A stretch of DNA of 64,000 nt. Origin: Propionispira raffinosivorans DSM 20765 (GTDB taxonomy: Bacteria > Bacillota > Negativicutes > Selenomonadales > Selenomonadaceae). How positions within the stretch are numbered: position 1 is the stretch's first letter; each line of letters begins with the position of its first letter. The notes beneath the pieces are model-generated. The model ran no database searches and was not told the origin of the DNA. It saw nothing but the letters and a program-made list of their open reading frames with translations. The position numbers and the translations under genes were made by a program. Positions 47,246-58,178 of this stretch are shown piece by piece. The stretch is from NCBI RefSeq assembly GCF_000381065.1, contig NZ_KB905853.1, positions 35,458-99,457 on the forward strand. Reading direction: 5' to 3'.

Positions 47246-48163
47246 TTATTTTGCCGTAGCTGCTTTTTGTTTTGCCCGTTTCGCTTCAGCCCAGCCCCTA
47301 AATGTGACCCACAGTGGACTTGCAATAAAGATGGATGAATATGCCCCGCAGGTAAAACCAATTAAAAGTGCAAAGGCAAAATCTTTTGTTGTATCTCCAC
47401 CGAAATAATACAATGCTAATGTCGTAAACAGTACTGTACATACGGTATAAATAGAACGCGTCAACGTTTGATAAATGCTTGTATTAGCAAGTTCATCAAT
47501 ATTGCCACCTTTTCTAAAGTGCAGCTTCAAATTTTCACGAATTCGGTCGAAAATAACAATTGTATCATTAACTGAATAACCAACGATTGTCATAAGTGCC
47601 GCTACAAAAGAAGAATCAACTTGTTTTTGCATAAGTGAAAAAACACTCAATACAATCAAAATATCATGCACTAAAGCGAGTACCGCGGCGATCCCAAATC
47701 TAAACTCAAACCGATAGGAAATATATAACACAATGAGCAGCCATGAAAGCAGCGTTGCCCATAAAGCCTGTATCATAAGTTCCGACCCCATTGTTGAGCC
47801 TACTTTTTCCTCACGCAGCACATTATAATTGCCCAGCGAATCTTTTAACGAAGCCATAACCGCTTTCCGATCATTTTCTTCCAAATCCACCGTTCGTATC
47901 ATAACATTTTGTGAAACAGCCGCACTACTGTCTTCACCAGCCAGCTGAATTGTACTATTGTCTAATTTATACGTTTTAAGAACATCACGAACATCCATAA
48001 TAGATACAGGTTTATCAAATCTTAAATCGATGATTGTACCACCTGTAAAATCGATCCCCAAATTAAAACCTCGCGTAAACATACAGATGATCCCCGGAAT
48101 AATAATCACAAGAGAAATGATGTACCACCATTTTCGTTTGCCGATAATATCAATTTTTTGCAT
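47246..48163 (-). CDS. secF: Protein translocase subunit SecF
   Basis: Membrane RND-like partner of SecD that uses the proton gradient to help Sec export. The 305-residue protein has six membrane segments, the large extracytoplasmic loop between the first two, and family signature stretches NLGIDFTGGTIIDLRF near residue 33 and SVNDTIVIFDRIREN near residue 197. Start ATG lies inside the secD tail, 14 bp overlap, behind AAGGTGG. Confidence 0.97.
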   Translation of the reverse strand: MQKIDIIGKRKWWYIISLVIIIPGIICMFTRGFNLGIDFTGGTIIDLRFDKPVSIMDVRDVLKTYKLDNSTIQLAGEDSSAAVSQNVMIRTVDLEENDRKAVMASLKDSLGNYNVLREEKVGSTMGSELMIQALWATLLSWLLIVLYISYRFEFRFGIAAVLALVHDILIVLSVFSLMQKQVDSSFVAALMTIVGYSVNDTIVIFDRIRENLKLHFRKGGNIDELANTSIYQTLTRSIYTVCTVLFTTLALYYFGGDTTKDFAFALLIGFTCGAYSSIFIASPLWVTFRGWAEAKRAKQKAATAK

Positions 48164-49394
48164 TATTATTCACCACCTTAGTTGGGTTGGATGCACCATA
48201 AATCGTTGGATGCGTAAATAAATTCGCTCCAAATAAAAGTTTTAACATGTATTGGGTAAAAGTCGTTGCTGTAAATAAACTCAATACAGTCCCAAGACCC
48301 AATGTAATAGCAAACCCTTTAACCGTTCCTGTTCCAAAAAAGAATAAAACACCTGAAGCAAGAATGGTCGTCATATGAGAATCCAGTATCGTCGTGAACG
48401 CACGCTTAAAGCCAGCATCCATCGACATACGCAATGTCTTACCAAAACGATACTCTTCTTTAAAATGTTCAAAAATCAGAACATTGGCATCAACCGCCAT
48501 CCCGATTGACAGGATAATCCCGGCAACCCCTGGAAGTGTCAGCGTTGCATCCAGCATCTTTAATAAAAAGAGCAGCATAATTACATAGGCCATTAAGCTA
48601 ATATCGGCAACAAGTCCCGGTAACCGATAAAATAAAACCATAAATAAAATAACTGCACCAATCCCGATCGCAAAAGCAAATTCGCTCTTATCTTTCGAAT
48701 CTTGTCCGAGTGTCGGGCCTACAGTTCTTGTTTCAATGATATTTACTTTAACTGGCAATGAGCCTGAACGAAGCAATATTGCTAAATTCTGTGCTTCTTC
48801 CAATGTTCTAGAGCCAGTGATTACGGCTTTACCACCAGTAATTGCTTCCTTAACATTCGGTGCTGTGAGCACTTCTTTATCGAGGAGGATTGCAATTTTC
48901 TTACCAATATTCTTGCTTGTCAGATCCGCAAACTTCTCACTGCCTTCAGCACTAAATTCCAGTGAAACCAAATTTTGATTTGATTGATCAATTTGCGCCT
49001 GCGCATCTTTTAAATCCGTACCGTTCATGACTGTATTACCAGCTTCATCCTGAAATTCCAGCATAGCTGTTTTTCCCAGAACCTGAATTGCTTTATCTGG
49101 ATCTTTAATCCCTGGCAATTCAACAATAATACGTTTTTCGCCTTCACGCTGTATTACTGGCTCCGTAAGTCCCAGTTCATTTACACGCTTTTCAATGATT
49201 TTGACTACACGCTGCATAGCATCTTCATTTACCTTTGCTTCTGGTGTATCTACAGCTTCGAGAACAACATGTGTTCCGCCCTGTAAGTCAAGACCTTGTC
49301 TGATCGAATACGCCAACGGCGATATGTAAAAACTAAATATGCCGATAATCGCAAGAACGACAACCAAAAGCTTAATGAAATTATCTTTCCTCAA
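48150..49394 (-). CDS. secD: Protein translocase subunit SecD
   Basis: Larger SecDF subunit. The 414-residue protein has an N-terminal membrane segment, the periplasmic P1 region with RQGLDLQGGTHVVLE, and five C-terminal membrane segments with GMAVDANVLIFEHFKEE. Start is TTG at 49394, 9 bases behind GGAGG; the longest frame extends 11 residues upstream through that site. SecD and SecF are separate proteins here rather than the Bacillus fusion. Confidence 0.95.
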   Translation of the reverse strand: MRKDNFIKLLVVVLAIIGIFSFYISPLAYSIRQGLDLQGGTHVVLEAVDTPEAKVNEDAMQRVVKIIEKRVNELGLTEPVIQREGEKRIIVELPGIKDPDKAIQVLGKTAMLEFQDEAGNTVMNGTDLKDAQAQIDQSNQNLVSLEFSAEGSEKFADLTSKNIGKKIAILLDKEVLTAPNVKEAITGGKAVITGSRTLEEAQNLAILLRSGSLPVKVNIIETRTVGPTLGQDSKDKSEFAFAIGIGAVILFMVLFYRLPGLVADISLMAYVIMLLFLLKMLDATLTLPGVAGIILSIGMAVDANVLIFEHFKEEYRFGKTLRMSMDAGFKRAFTTILDSHMTTILASGVLFFFGTGTVKGFAITLGLGTVLSLFTATTFTQYMLKLLFGANLFTHPTIYGASNPTKVVNNNAKN

Positions 49395-49487
49395 CTGTTT
49401 ATCCCTCCAATATTTTTCCAATCTCAACCATACGTTTCTATTATAGACGTCACATTATACGTATGTCAATTCACCAAATGCAGCTAT

Positions 49488-49838
49488 TTATACAGCAGCT
49501 TCTGCTTTTTTTATAAAAGCAATAACTTCTTTAAGCACATCCTCTTTACTTAAAGAATCGGTTTGTATATATAAATCTGCATGTGCCTTGGCATCACTTA
49601 AGCGTTCATGCTGGGCCGTGAGACGACTTTCATCCCAGTAAACGATGCGGCGTTTTTTGATGGCGGCAAGACTGGCATCGATCATAATCAAAATATCCGG
49701 ATGGTGTTTATTCCAGAATTTTTTAATACAGGAATGTTCTTGCGCCACATTGTACGCATTAAAACCAGCCTCTTTCAAATTTGTAACCAATGTGGTTTTA
49801 CCTGAAGCACATACTCCAACCACAGCTATAAGTGACAT
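49488..49838 (-). CDS. Small P-loop nucleotide-binding protein
   Basis: A 116-residue protein with a clean Walker A at residues 8-15 (GVCASGKT) and a kinase-like fold: a hhhhD strand (DILIMIDAS) and an Arg-rich lid-like region (KKRRIVYWDESRL). It looks like a minimal nucleotide or metabolite kinase, but no known family is recognised. AGGAG precedes the ATG. It lies between the SpoIIE-type phosphatase (18-bp gap) and secD. Confidence 0.65.
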   Translation of the reverse strand: MSLIAVVGVCASGKTTLVTNLKEAGFNAYNVAQEHSCIKKFWNKHHPDILIMIDASLAAIKKRRIVYWDESRLTAQHERLSDAKAHADLYIQTDSLSKEDVLKEVIAFIKKAEAAV

Positions 49839-49856
49839 AATAAAGCATCTCCTAAC

Positions 49857-50564
49857 CTACACTGGATAAGTAATACTTACGTGTCCGATCTTGTTGCTCT
49901 CTTGTTGATCGCATATCCCCATAACTACTACGGTCATATCATCACCTGGTTTATCGTGGTCCATTCGCAAAGCATACTCTAGAATGCTTTTAGCGATAAA
50001 ATCAACATCTTCCACAGCATTGTCTTCGATTATTTTCAAAATATAAGATAATTCTGCCTGTGGTCCGCCTCTTTTTCGACCTGCGGCCTGTATACCATCC
50101 GTATAAGAAACAATTAACATTCCTGCTGCCAGTGGCAGTTCATAAATTAAAGGTTTCATATGCCGATGTACCCCGATCGGGTTGACATCATCGTCATATA
50201 CCGTTTGATAATCATCTGTCTTCACAATAACAGGACAGTTCGAATTGCGGCTGATCACTATTGTTTCCGTTTCCAGATCGGCGCTAAGCACCGTCAAAGT
50301 ACACGAAACTTTTTTATCTTTCATTGCATACAAATAATCATGAACAGCTCTGGCCACGGCTCCATCACGTGCCCCGTCGGCAATCAAAGATACAGCTTTA
50401 TGAATTACCCAGCTGCTCGTATGATGCGCTGAAAGGCCGCTTCCTTGTCCATCAGCCAAAATAGCAGATATGCCCCCATGCGGTCGTTCGGCAAATTCAC
50501 AGCCATCACCAGAATAATCAACGGCATATTTTGAAGTTTTTGCGATTGCCATTTTTATTTCCAT
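49857..50564 (-). CDS. Stand-alone SpoIIE-type PP2C phosphatase
   Basis: A 235-residue Mn/Mg-dependent Ser phosphatase domain with no sensor or membrane region. Metal aspartates are seen in context: Asp20 and Asp38 (ADGQGSG), Asp in SYTDGI near residue 154, and Asp-Asp in GDDMTVV near the C-terminus. SpoIIE-type phosphatases usually dephosphorylate anti-anti-sigma factors; no anti-sigma or antagonist gene is nearby. GGAG lies 6 bases before the ATG. Its target is unknown. Confidence 0.85.
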   Translation of the reverse strand: MEIKMAIAKTSKYAVDYSGDGCEFAERPHGGISAILADGQGSGLSAHHTSSWVIHKAVSLIADGARDGAVARAVHDYLYAMKDKKVSCTLTVLSADLETETIVISRNSNCPVIVKTDDYQTVYDDDVNPIGVHRHMKPLIYELPLAAGMLIVSYTDGIQAAGRKRGGPQAELSYILKIIEDNAVEDVDFIAKSILEYALRMDHDKPGDDMTVVVMGICDQQESNKIGHVSITYPV

Positions 50565-50583
50565 ATCAATCTCCGCCTATCAG

Positions 50584-50622
50584 AAAGAAGGCAAAATGTA
50601 AATTTTACATTTTGCCTTCTTT
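50584..50622 (-). terminator. 19-bp inverted repeat at the ygfA 3' end
   Basis: Perfect 19-bp arms (50584-50602 and 50604-50622) that begin inside the last ygfA codons (stop at 50605). On the minus strand the tail is TTCTTTCTG, only moderately T-rich. Confidence 0.65.
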
Positions 50623-51195
50623 AGAATTTATCAAACCACTTGCTGTCAATATCGCATCCATTGAACAATCATGTTCTTCAATTGGGACTTTGTTAACGAT
50701 TTGACAATCAAGTGCAATGCCCAAACAAAAAGCTTGATTTGCCCGCATGATAAAACGGTCATAAAAGGCTGCCCCCATACCAAGTCTATAACCAGCTGTA
50801 TCGAAGGCAACACCTGGTATAATCATCAAATCGATATCCTCTGGATTGGCAAACTCCATATCATGTGAATTTATCGTTAAGATATCAAAATCACCTTTAC
50901 TCAATTGATCGACATCAAAAACAAATACTGCATCCATCAAACCATTTTTATCATGAATATAAGGAATGCATATTTGTTTACCATCTTGCAAAGCATAACG
51001 CATCATTTTATCGGTTTGTACTTCATCCGGCATTGCTGCATAAAACATAATGCACCGTGCTTTTTTATAAACAGATAAACCTATTAATTGTTCAAACACA
51101 ATATCACTTTGTCTATGTACAATTGTTTGACTTAACTTGCGGCGTTTTTGTAAAACGCACTTCCGCAAAGCTTTCTTTTCTAAAGCCATGTTCAT
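50605..51195 (-). CDS. ygfA: 5-formyltetrahydrofolate cyclo-ligase
   Basis: Returns 5-formyl-THF to the folate pool as 5,10-methenyl-THF, using ATP. Family motifs are the basic N-terminus KKALRKCVLQKRRKL and the C-terminal nucleotide-binding AGYRLGMGAAFYDRF near residue 142. About 196 residues from the ATG at 51195, which is used because it avoids overlap with yajC. The ribosome site is weak, so the ATG two codons later is also possible. Confidence 0.92.
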   Translation of the reverse strand: MNMALEKKALRKCVLQKRRKLSQTIVHRQSDIVFEQLIGLSVYKKARCIMFYAAMPDEVQTDKMMRYALQDGKQICIPYIHDKNGLMDAVFVFDVDQLSKGDFDILTINSHDMEFANPEDIDLMIIPGVAFDTAGYRLGMGAAFYDRFIMRANQAFCLGIALDCQIVNKVPIEEHDCSMDAILTASGLINSKEGKM

Positions 51196-51223
51196 AAAAT
51201 CACAGTCTTCTATGGTATATTTT

Positions 51224-51508
51224 TTATTTCTTTTCTTGTGAAACATTGGCATTAATTGATGATCTTGCAACTTCAATTTCGACTTTATCAGCAATTTTCA
51301 CAGTGACAATATTATCTTTAATGCTCGTAATCTCACCATAAATACCACCAACGGTCATGATGCGATTACCTTTATTGATATTGTCGAGCATCTCTTTACG
51401 ACGTTTTTGTTCTTTCTTTTGTGGTTTGTATAAAAGAAAGTAAAAAATAATGACCATGATCACAATCGGACCATAGGATGCAAGCATTCCCATCATTTCA
51501 GGATCCAT
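51224..51508 (-). CDS. yajC: Preprotein translocase subunit YajC
   Basis: Small accessory protein of the SecDF complex. The 94-residue protein has one N-terminal membrane segment (IVIMVIIFYFLLYKP, in part) and a conserved cytoplasmic region with KNRMKMLDNI-like pattern: RRKEMLDNINKGNRIMTVGGIYGEI (shown in part). A strong AAGGAG precedes the ATG. The tgt-yajC-secDF set is conserved in bacteria. Confidence 0.95.
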   Translation of the reverse strand: MDPEMMGMLASYGPIVIMVIIFYFLLYKPQKKEQKRRKEMLDNINKGNRIMTVGGIYGEITSIKDNIVTVKIADKVEIEVARSSINANVSQEKK

Positions 51509-51588
51509 ATCTACAAAACTCCTTCCAAATTGGTTTAATTATATTCAGCTATAAAGGTTAAATTCGACAAATTTCATATAGTTCCTGT

Positions 51589-52716
<1,128 letters not shown>

Positions 52717-52857
52717 TCAATTTTGCGGTTTACTCGATCATAAAAACGTGCACCCACAATGTTATATTTAAACGCAATTCTCTGCATTTACTAAAATATA
52801 GTGTAAACCATTCCGCTCTTTACTAAAACGAAAAACTTTTTCTATACATAATAGAAA

Positions 52858-52886
52858 AGTATAACAGTAAGTTGCGTTTTTTTCAA
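52858..52886 (-). promoter_or_regulatory. Probable sigma-A promoter of the tgt cluster
   Basis: TTGAAA (52886-52881), exact 17-bp spacer, TATACT (52863-52858). Best promoter match in this gap and correctly oriented for tgt. Confidence 0.75.
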
Positions 52887-52930
52887 TCTTTCCGCGAAAG
52901 CAAGCTATAATTCAGTTATTTTTCCATAAA

Positions 52931-52979
52931 CAAAAAAATAGTTTGCACAGATTTCAAAACCTGCACAAACTATTTTTTT
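52931..52979 (-). terminator. Terminator after the aldo/keto reductase gene
   Basis: 19-bp arms with A7/T7 ends (52932-52950 and 52961-52979, two mismatched positions). Minus-strand tail TTTTTTTG. Confidence 0.85.
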
Positions 52980-53035
52980 CTGCGCATAACGGAAGCAATC
53001 CGATCAATGTGCTTAACTTTCTTGCCTTTTATTTT

Positions 53036-54175
53036 TCAACTACGCGAAGGAATTTCCACTTCAAATGTAGCCGCCACATCCTTTAAATATTTTATAATCT
53101 CAATATGCTGCGGACAACTTTTTTCGCACTTTTTGCAGCCAATACAATCTGAGGCCTTTCCGTTTACTTTTGTATAATTATCATAATATACTCTTTGTAT
53201 AGAAAAAGCATTGCTCGCAGACTGTTTTTCCGTATTGTATAAGGCAAAATATTTTGGAATAGCTATATGTTTTGGACAACCATCTACACAATACTGACAA
53301 GCTGTACAGGGAATAACAATTGATTCATTAATAATTGCAACAGCCCTATTTAAAATATCATATTCAGTTTGTGTAAACGGTTTAAATTCTTGCATATAAC
53401 CCGTGTTGTCTAACATTTGATCCTGATCAGACATGCCGCTTAACACCATCATAATTCCCTCATGACTGGCCACATAGCGAATAGCCCATGAAGGTATTGA
53501 AAGATCTGGCTGATAGTCTTTAAATAATTTTGCTGCCTTTGCCGGTACATTTGCCAGCATCCCGCCCTTTACTGGTTCCATAACAACAATCGGTTTATTA
53601 TGTTTTCTGGCGACTTCATAGCATCGTCTTGACTGAATGCTTTCATTCTCCCAATCAAGATAATTAATCTGCAATTGGACAAAATCCACTTCAGGATGTG
53701 TCGTCAATATTTCATCTAATAAATCGGAATTATCATGAAAAGAGAAGCCAATCTGTCTAATTTTCCCTTCATCCTTCTTCGCTAAAATGAAAGCAAAACT
53801 ATTAAATTTTTGCGCTGTTGCATAATTTGTCACACCTAAGTTATGCAGCAGATAGTAATCAAAATATTCTACACCACATTTTTCTAACTGTTCAGCAAAA
53901 ATCCGTTCTTGATCCTCCTGCTTTTTCAAAAACATAGTTGGCAGCTTATCAGCTAAGGTAAAGCTGTCTCTTGGATGACGTTTAACCAAAGCATCCCGAA
54001 TAGCGATCTCACTTTTTCCACCATGATACATATAAGCTGTATCAAAATAGGTGAATCCTCTGCTCAAAAAAGTATCGACCATTTTATTTAATGCATCCAG
54101 ATCAACGTGAGTCGGATCTTCCTTACTTTGTACTGGCAGGCGCATAAAGCCAAAGCCTAGCTTTTTTGTTTGCAT
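53036..54175 (-). CDS. Fe-S-containing aldo/keto reductase
   Basis: A 379-residue oxidoreductase. The N-terminal TIM-barrel part has the usual catalytic residues in context: Asp and Tyr in [13 protein letters not shown], Lys in LADKLP and His in YLLHNLG. The C-terminal extension (about residues 285-365) carries two ferredoxin-like clusters, [12 protein letters not shown] and [12 protein letters not shown], enough for two 4Fe-4S clusters. This predicts ferredoxin-linked rather than purely NADPH-linked work. Substrate unknown. Single gene with its own terminator. Confidence 0.88.
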   Translation of the reverse strand: MQTKKLGFGFMRLPVQSKEDPTHVDLDALNKMVDTFLSRGFTYFDTAYMYHGGKSEIAIRDALVKRHPRDSFTLADKLPTMFLKKQEDQERIFAEQLEKCGVEYFDYYLLHNLGVTNYATAQKFNSFAFILAKKDEGKIRQIGFSFHDNSDLLDEILTTHPEVDFVQLQINYLDWENESIQSRRCYEVARKHNKPIVVMEPVKGGMLANVPAKAAKLFKDYQPDLSIPSWAIRYVASHEGIMMVLSGMSDQDQMLDNTGYMQEFKPFTQTEYDILNRAVAIINESIVIPCTACQYCVDGCPKHIAIPKYFALYNTEKQSASNAFSIQRVYYDNYTKVNGKASDCIGCKKCEKSCPQHIEIIKYLKDVAATFEVEIPSRS

Positions 54176-54217
54176 ACAAACATTCCCTTCAAAATTCTGT
54201 TATTTTAGCGGAGTGCA

Positions 54218-55546
54218 TTACACATTTTTTGTTATCTCCACATGATCGATTTCTTCACCCGATGGTAAAAATGACTGTAATCGCAAAACTTTTTCATCAA
54301 CCTCTAATGTCATATAATTATCCGTTTCTGGCTGTGGAGCAACTACCTTGTCAAAAGGATGATCCCCCCATAGATTCGGATAACGGACATTCCCCGCAAC
54401 CCCAGTAAGAATATAAAGTGGTCCACGCTCATTCGGCTGGAAATTATATAAGCGCTCACGACGACGATACGTATGAAGATGTCCCGTAAGTACCACATCA
54501 ATGTTATATTCATCAAATAACGGCATCCAATATTTCCCAATGTCTGATATACCGGATTGTCTATCGCTTTGCCGGGTTTTAAATTTATAAATCAATACAT
54601 CTTTATGCATTAAAACGACCTTCCATTTTTTCGTGGTCTGCGTAAGATCGTTCACAAACCATTCTTTTTGAATTTCAAATAGTCCCGGCTGAAACTGCTC
54701 CATTTCATCAAACTGCGTATTTAAAACAATAAAATGTACCAATCCATAGTCAAAAGAATAAAACTGGTTCTGTCTTTCAGGAAAGCCATTTGGCGGCAAA
54801 GAAAAAAGATGGAGATACGCCTCCGGCATCCGGACCTTCCAATCCAGATTATATGTTTCATGATTTCCTAAAAGCGGTACGAGTGGAATCGTATCTATCA
54901 TACCAGCAACGCCGTCAAACCAAGCCCGCCACTGGGTATGGTCTTCACCATTATCGACCAAATCGCCCATATTAACAAAAAATGCCGCATCAGGATTCGC
55001 TTTTTGGGCAAATTTCGCAAGATTTTTCCAATCACTATAATCACTCGACTGTGAATCTGGAAAAATCAAAGCTTTAAAGGCGAGCCCAGCATCCGTTTTT
55101 AAACCATGCCAATCACTACGCTTGTTGTCATCACCAACGCGATATTCGTACTCTTCACCTGGGTTTAAATTATCTAATTCTGCCACGTGTATATAAGTCG
55201 TTGTTTTGTCATCAGAAAATTCCTCATCCGTTGCCGTACTTGATTTTAGAGCTTCTTCTCCTTTTGTGCGATATTCTACAACAGCCGCCTTTTCAGGAAA
55301 GTCAGACTGCCACATAATTGTTCGTGAAACCGCACTATCTTTTGTAATAATCTGTCGAACCGCGACCGCATCCATGTCCCCCATTGGCAGATAATGCCCC
55401 GCAATCGTTTTTGCTGATTGAACCGCCTGCTCTGACCAGGATCGAACTCCTGGTATAAAGGTATACACCCCAGCAGCACCTACAAGAATTCCACTCATAA
55501 GCTTAACAAATTTACGCCGGGATAATTTGTTGTTTTCTATATTCAT
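54218..55546 (-). CDS. Tat-type secreted purple-acid-phosphatase-like metallophosphatase
   Basis: A 442-residue phosphoesterase. The N-terminus LSRRKFVKLMSG is a twin-arginine signal followed by a hydrophobic stretch, so export of a folded protein is likely. A fibronectin-like N-domain (about 60-150) precedes the calcineurin-type domain with IFPDSQ, NMGDLVDNG, LLGNHET, LMHKDV and VLTGHLHTYRR, a complete metal-ligand set. Substrate (phosphate ester) unknown. Weak ribosome site. Confidence 0.88.
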   Translation of the reverse strand: MNIENNKLSRRKFVKLMSGILVGAAGVYTFIPGVRSWSEQAVQSAKTIAGHYLPMGDMDAVAVRQIITKDSAVSRTIMWQSDFPEKAAVVEYRTKGEEALKSSTATDEEFSDDKTTTYIHVAELDNLNPGEEYEYRVGDDNKRSDWHGLKTDAGLAFKALIFPDSQSSDYSDWKNLAKFAQKANPDAAFFVNMGDLVDNGEDHTQWRAWFDGVAGMIDTIPLVPLLGNHETYNLDWKVRMPEAYLHLFSLPPNGFPERQNQFYSFDYGLVHFIVLNTQFDEMEQFQPGLFEIQKEWFVNDLTQTTKKWKVVLMHKDVLIYKFKTRQSDRQSGISDIGKYWMPLFDEYNIDVVLTGHLHTYRRRERLYNFQPNERGPLYILTGVAGNVRYPNLWGDHPFDKVVAPQPETDNYMTLEVDEKVLRLQSFLPSGEEIDHVEITKNV

Positions 55547-55721
55547 AGCTTACTATTCCACCTTAATTTCACTTCCAAACTACGTCGTAGTAATTTATAA
55601 TGAATTTTTATAAAAATGTGTGCATAAGAATCGCGAAACAAAAGATGTCGTATATTTTTTATATCTCTATCCTACCACTTAGAGTTCAGTCTATGTCAAG
55701 AATATTTTTATTATTTAATCG

Positions 55722-55766
55722 CTAAAAAATAAAACCCCCTGAATCTCAATAAGAACAGGGGGTTCA
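55722..55766 (-). terminator. Terminator after queA
   Basis: 9-bp GC-rich stem AACCCCCTG/CAGGGGGTT (55733-55741 and 55756-55764). On the minus strand it is followed by TTTTATTTTTT. It ends the ruvC-to-queA unit. Confidence 0.9.
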
Positions 55767-55767
55767 A

Positions 55768-56808
55768 CTATTTTTTAATTTTTTGGTTTAGTATTATCAT
55801 CGCATCACCAAAACTGAAAAATCTATATTTTTCTTTAATGGCTTCTTCATAGGCTTGTAAGATAAATTCCTTATCAGAAAAGGCACTAATCAACATCAAT
55901 AAGGTTGATTTTGGTAAATGGAAATTTGTAATAATAGCATCGACAATTTTAAATTCATAACCTGGATAAATAAAGATTTCGGTCCAGCCGCTTTTTGCTT
56001 CGATGAAGCCTTTGCTCTCACTCGCAGATTCCAAGGTACGTATCGAAGTAGTCCCGACGGCAATGACTCGGTCCCCTCGCGCCTTCGTATCGCATATTAA
56101 TTTTGCGGTTTCCTCTGGTACACAATAATATTCTTTATGCATAACATGGTCTTCTATTTTTTCAACATTTACTGGACGAAACGTGCCAAGACCAACATGC
56201 AAGGTAACAAAACCAAGGTTCACGCCCATAGCTTTTAATTCTTCTAGCATTTCTGTCGTAAAATGCAGTCCAGCTGTCGGTGCCGCCGCGGAACCTTTTT
56301 CTTTAGAATAAACGGTTTGATACCGCTCTTTATCGGCTAATTCCTCATGGATATAAGGCGGCAGTGGTGTTTCACCCAATCGATCCAAAATTTCTTCAAA
56401 AATACCTTTATAGTGAAACTTTACAATTCGTCCACCAAAATCAGTATGACTCATGATTTCACAAGAAAGCTCTGTCCCAAAGGAAATAATATTGCCAGCC
56501 AATGCCTTTTTTCCCGGTTTAACCAAAGTCTCCCATTCGTCGCCATTGATACGCCGCAGTAGGAAAACTTCAACCTTCCCGCCAGTACTTTCACGATGAC
56601 CAATGAGCCGTGCTGGCATTACTCTGGTATCATTAAAGATCAAAGTATCGCCAGGAACGAGTTGATCTTTTAAATCATAAAAGTGATGATGTTCAATCGT
56701 TTTAGCGGTTTTATCAAGTACCATTAACCGAGAATGATTTCGCGGTTCACATGGTGTTTGAGCAATTAATTCTTCTGGTAAATTGTAATCAAAATCTGAC
56801 AATAACAT
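55768..56808 (-). CDS. queA: S-adenosylmethionine:tRNA ribosyltransferase-isomerase
   Basis: Adds the epoxycyclopentanediol ring, taken from SAM, to preQ1 in tRNA. The 346-residue protein has the N-terminal [15 protein letters not shown] and the signature stretches [20 protein letters not shown] and [10 protein letters not shown]. It is the last gene of ruvC-ruvA-ruvB-queH-spoIID-queA, so two late queuosine steps are in one operon. Confidence 0.97.
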   Translation of the reverse strand: MLLSDFDYNLPEELIAQTPCEPRNHSRLMVLDKTAKTIEHHHFYDLKDQLVPGDTLIFNDTRVMPARLIGHRESTGGKVEVFLLRRINGDEWETLVKPGKKALAGNIISFGTELSCEIMSHTDFGGRIVKFHYKGIFEEILDRLGETPLPPYIHEELADKERYQTVYSKEKGSAAAPTAGLHFTTEMLEELKAMGVNLGFVTLHVGLGTFRPVNVEKIEDHVMHKEYYCVPEETAKLICDTKARGDRVIAVGTTSIRTLESASESKGFIEAKSGWTEIFIYPGYEFKIVDAIITNFHLPKSTLLMLISAFSDKEFILQAYEEAIKEKYRFFSFGDAMIILNQKIKK

Positions 56809-56835
56809 AGTAGTATTTACTCCCTTAATGAACTT

Positions 56836-58161
56836 TTAATAGATTTTTTTTATTTCTATATTTTTATAATAATGATTTAGTATATCTTTAAAATCACCAT
56901 TTTTGTTAACAGCAAATTTTTCAGCCATGGCTTTTGCGCCCCATTGTGACAAACCAAGTCCATGACCCCAGCCAAAGCCCGAAAATGAAATAAATTCACC
57001 GGTCCGACCATGGACACGGCGGATATTTTCCGTATCCGTAATGAAGTTTTTTTCTTGATAAGGCGGCAGTTCTACTTTTATTTCTTTTTTATAATAATCC
57101 CCCAAAGGAACATCAATTTTTTTATCAGCTGGTACAATCATACTGATATCAAATAATGTGCTTTTTAAAGAGAATATATTTCGTACTTGATTTCCGGTAA
57201 GCCTTACAATATCCTTATCACCTATAAAACGTATTGTTTTGATACGACCAGTTGCGGTTCGATCCGCTGCATTTTGTCCTGATTTTTGCAATGGTGAAAG
57301 CTCAATTGCCTGCAAATTGCCAATAGGATGTCCAACGGCAGTCAGTTTTCTCTGAATCTCCAATGGTGTTATATCCAGTTGCCAATGATGATTTGGTGCC
57401 TGGGCGTCATCATCTAAAACGGAACGTAAATATGGCAGGTAAGTACCCCAAACATCCTCACTATTTTCGGTATAACCACCTGAAGTCGTATGAAATGGTG
57501 CATAAATCGGCTTATTATTATATAACATAACTATACCGGTCGTGTCATCAACTGCTTTGATCGTATTTGCTTTTTCAGCTTTTTTACCAGTATATACTTG
57601 GCAGTGTGTCGTGGCACACAGATCAAAACCATCCTCTTCATGTTTATGTAAACTATATAAAGCAAACGTCCGTGCTGCTACAGCCTGTGCTTTCAATGCT
57701 TCAGCAGACCATGAATCGGGCATTTCACCAAGAACTACACTATATAGGTATTGATCCAGTAAAATTTTATTAATTACCGTCATACCACCTATCACAGCAT
57801 TGATTTCCATTGTTCCACGATAGCTCTTCTTATTTATTTCGATCCCTTTATCTTCATCCGGAGTTTCTAATTCAATTCCTATATTTTGACTTTTTAAGGG
57901 CTGATCATTTAAAAAGAGTTGTTTATTTTTAAATACAATGAACAGTTTTACATTCGCATCATATTTTTTGATAATTTTGTGAGTATCCGAATCTAAAAGA
58001 ACAAAGGGTGCATCCGCTGATACAAATATGCTCGATTGTTTCTCCCATAAACCAATTTTCACGTCTGGACTTTGCCTCGCACCCTGAACACTAGCTTCTG
58101 AGGTTAAAGGCATCCATACCAATATAAAAAGCAAACATATAATAAGTTTCCCTATTTTCAT
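56836..58161 (-). CDS. spoIID: SpoIID/LytB-domain cell-wall hydrolase
   Basis: SpoIID-family proteins cleave denuded glycan strands during engulfment. The 441-residue protein has a signal-anchor hydrophobic segment (residues 4-18) and a SpoIID domain with LYSVVLGEMPDSW and AQAVAARTFALYS near residue 190, and the closing GWGHGLGLSQWGAKAM near residue 405. ATG at 58161 follows GGGGGAT; the longest frame overlaps queH. Sporulation itself is not proven by this gene, since LytB-type members act elsewhere. Confidence 0.88.
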   Translation of the reverse strand: MKIGKLIICLLFILVWMPLTSEASVQGARQSPDVKIGLWEKQSSIFVSADAPFVLLDSDTHKIIKKYDANVKLFIVFKNKQLFLNDQPLKSQNIGIELETPDEDKGIEINKKSYRGTMEINAVIGGMTVINKILLDQYLYSVVLGEMPDSWSAEALKAQAVAARTFALYSLHKHEEDGFDLCATTHCQVYTGKKAEKANTIKAVDDTTGIVMLYNNKPIYAPFHTTSGGYTENSEDVWGTYLPYLRSVLDDDAQAPNHHWQLDITPLEIQRKLTAVGHPIGNLQAIELSPLQKSGQNAADRTATGRIKTIRFIGDKDIVRLTGNQVRNIFSLKSTLFDISMIVPADKKIDVPLGDYYKKEIKVELPPYQEKNFITDTENIRRVHGRTGEFISFSGFGWGHGLGLSQWGAKAMAEKFAVNKNGDFKDILNHYYKNIEIKKIY

Positions 58162-58178
58162 GATAGAATCCCCCACTT

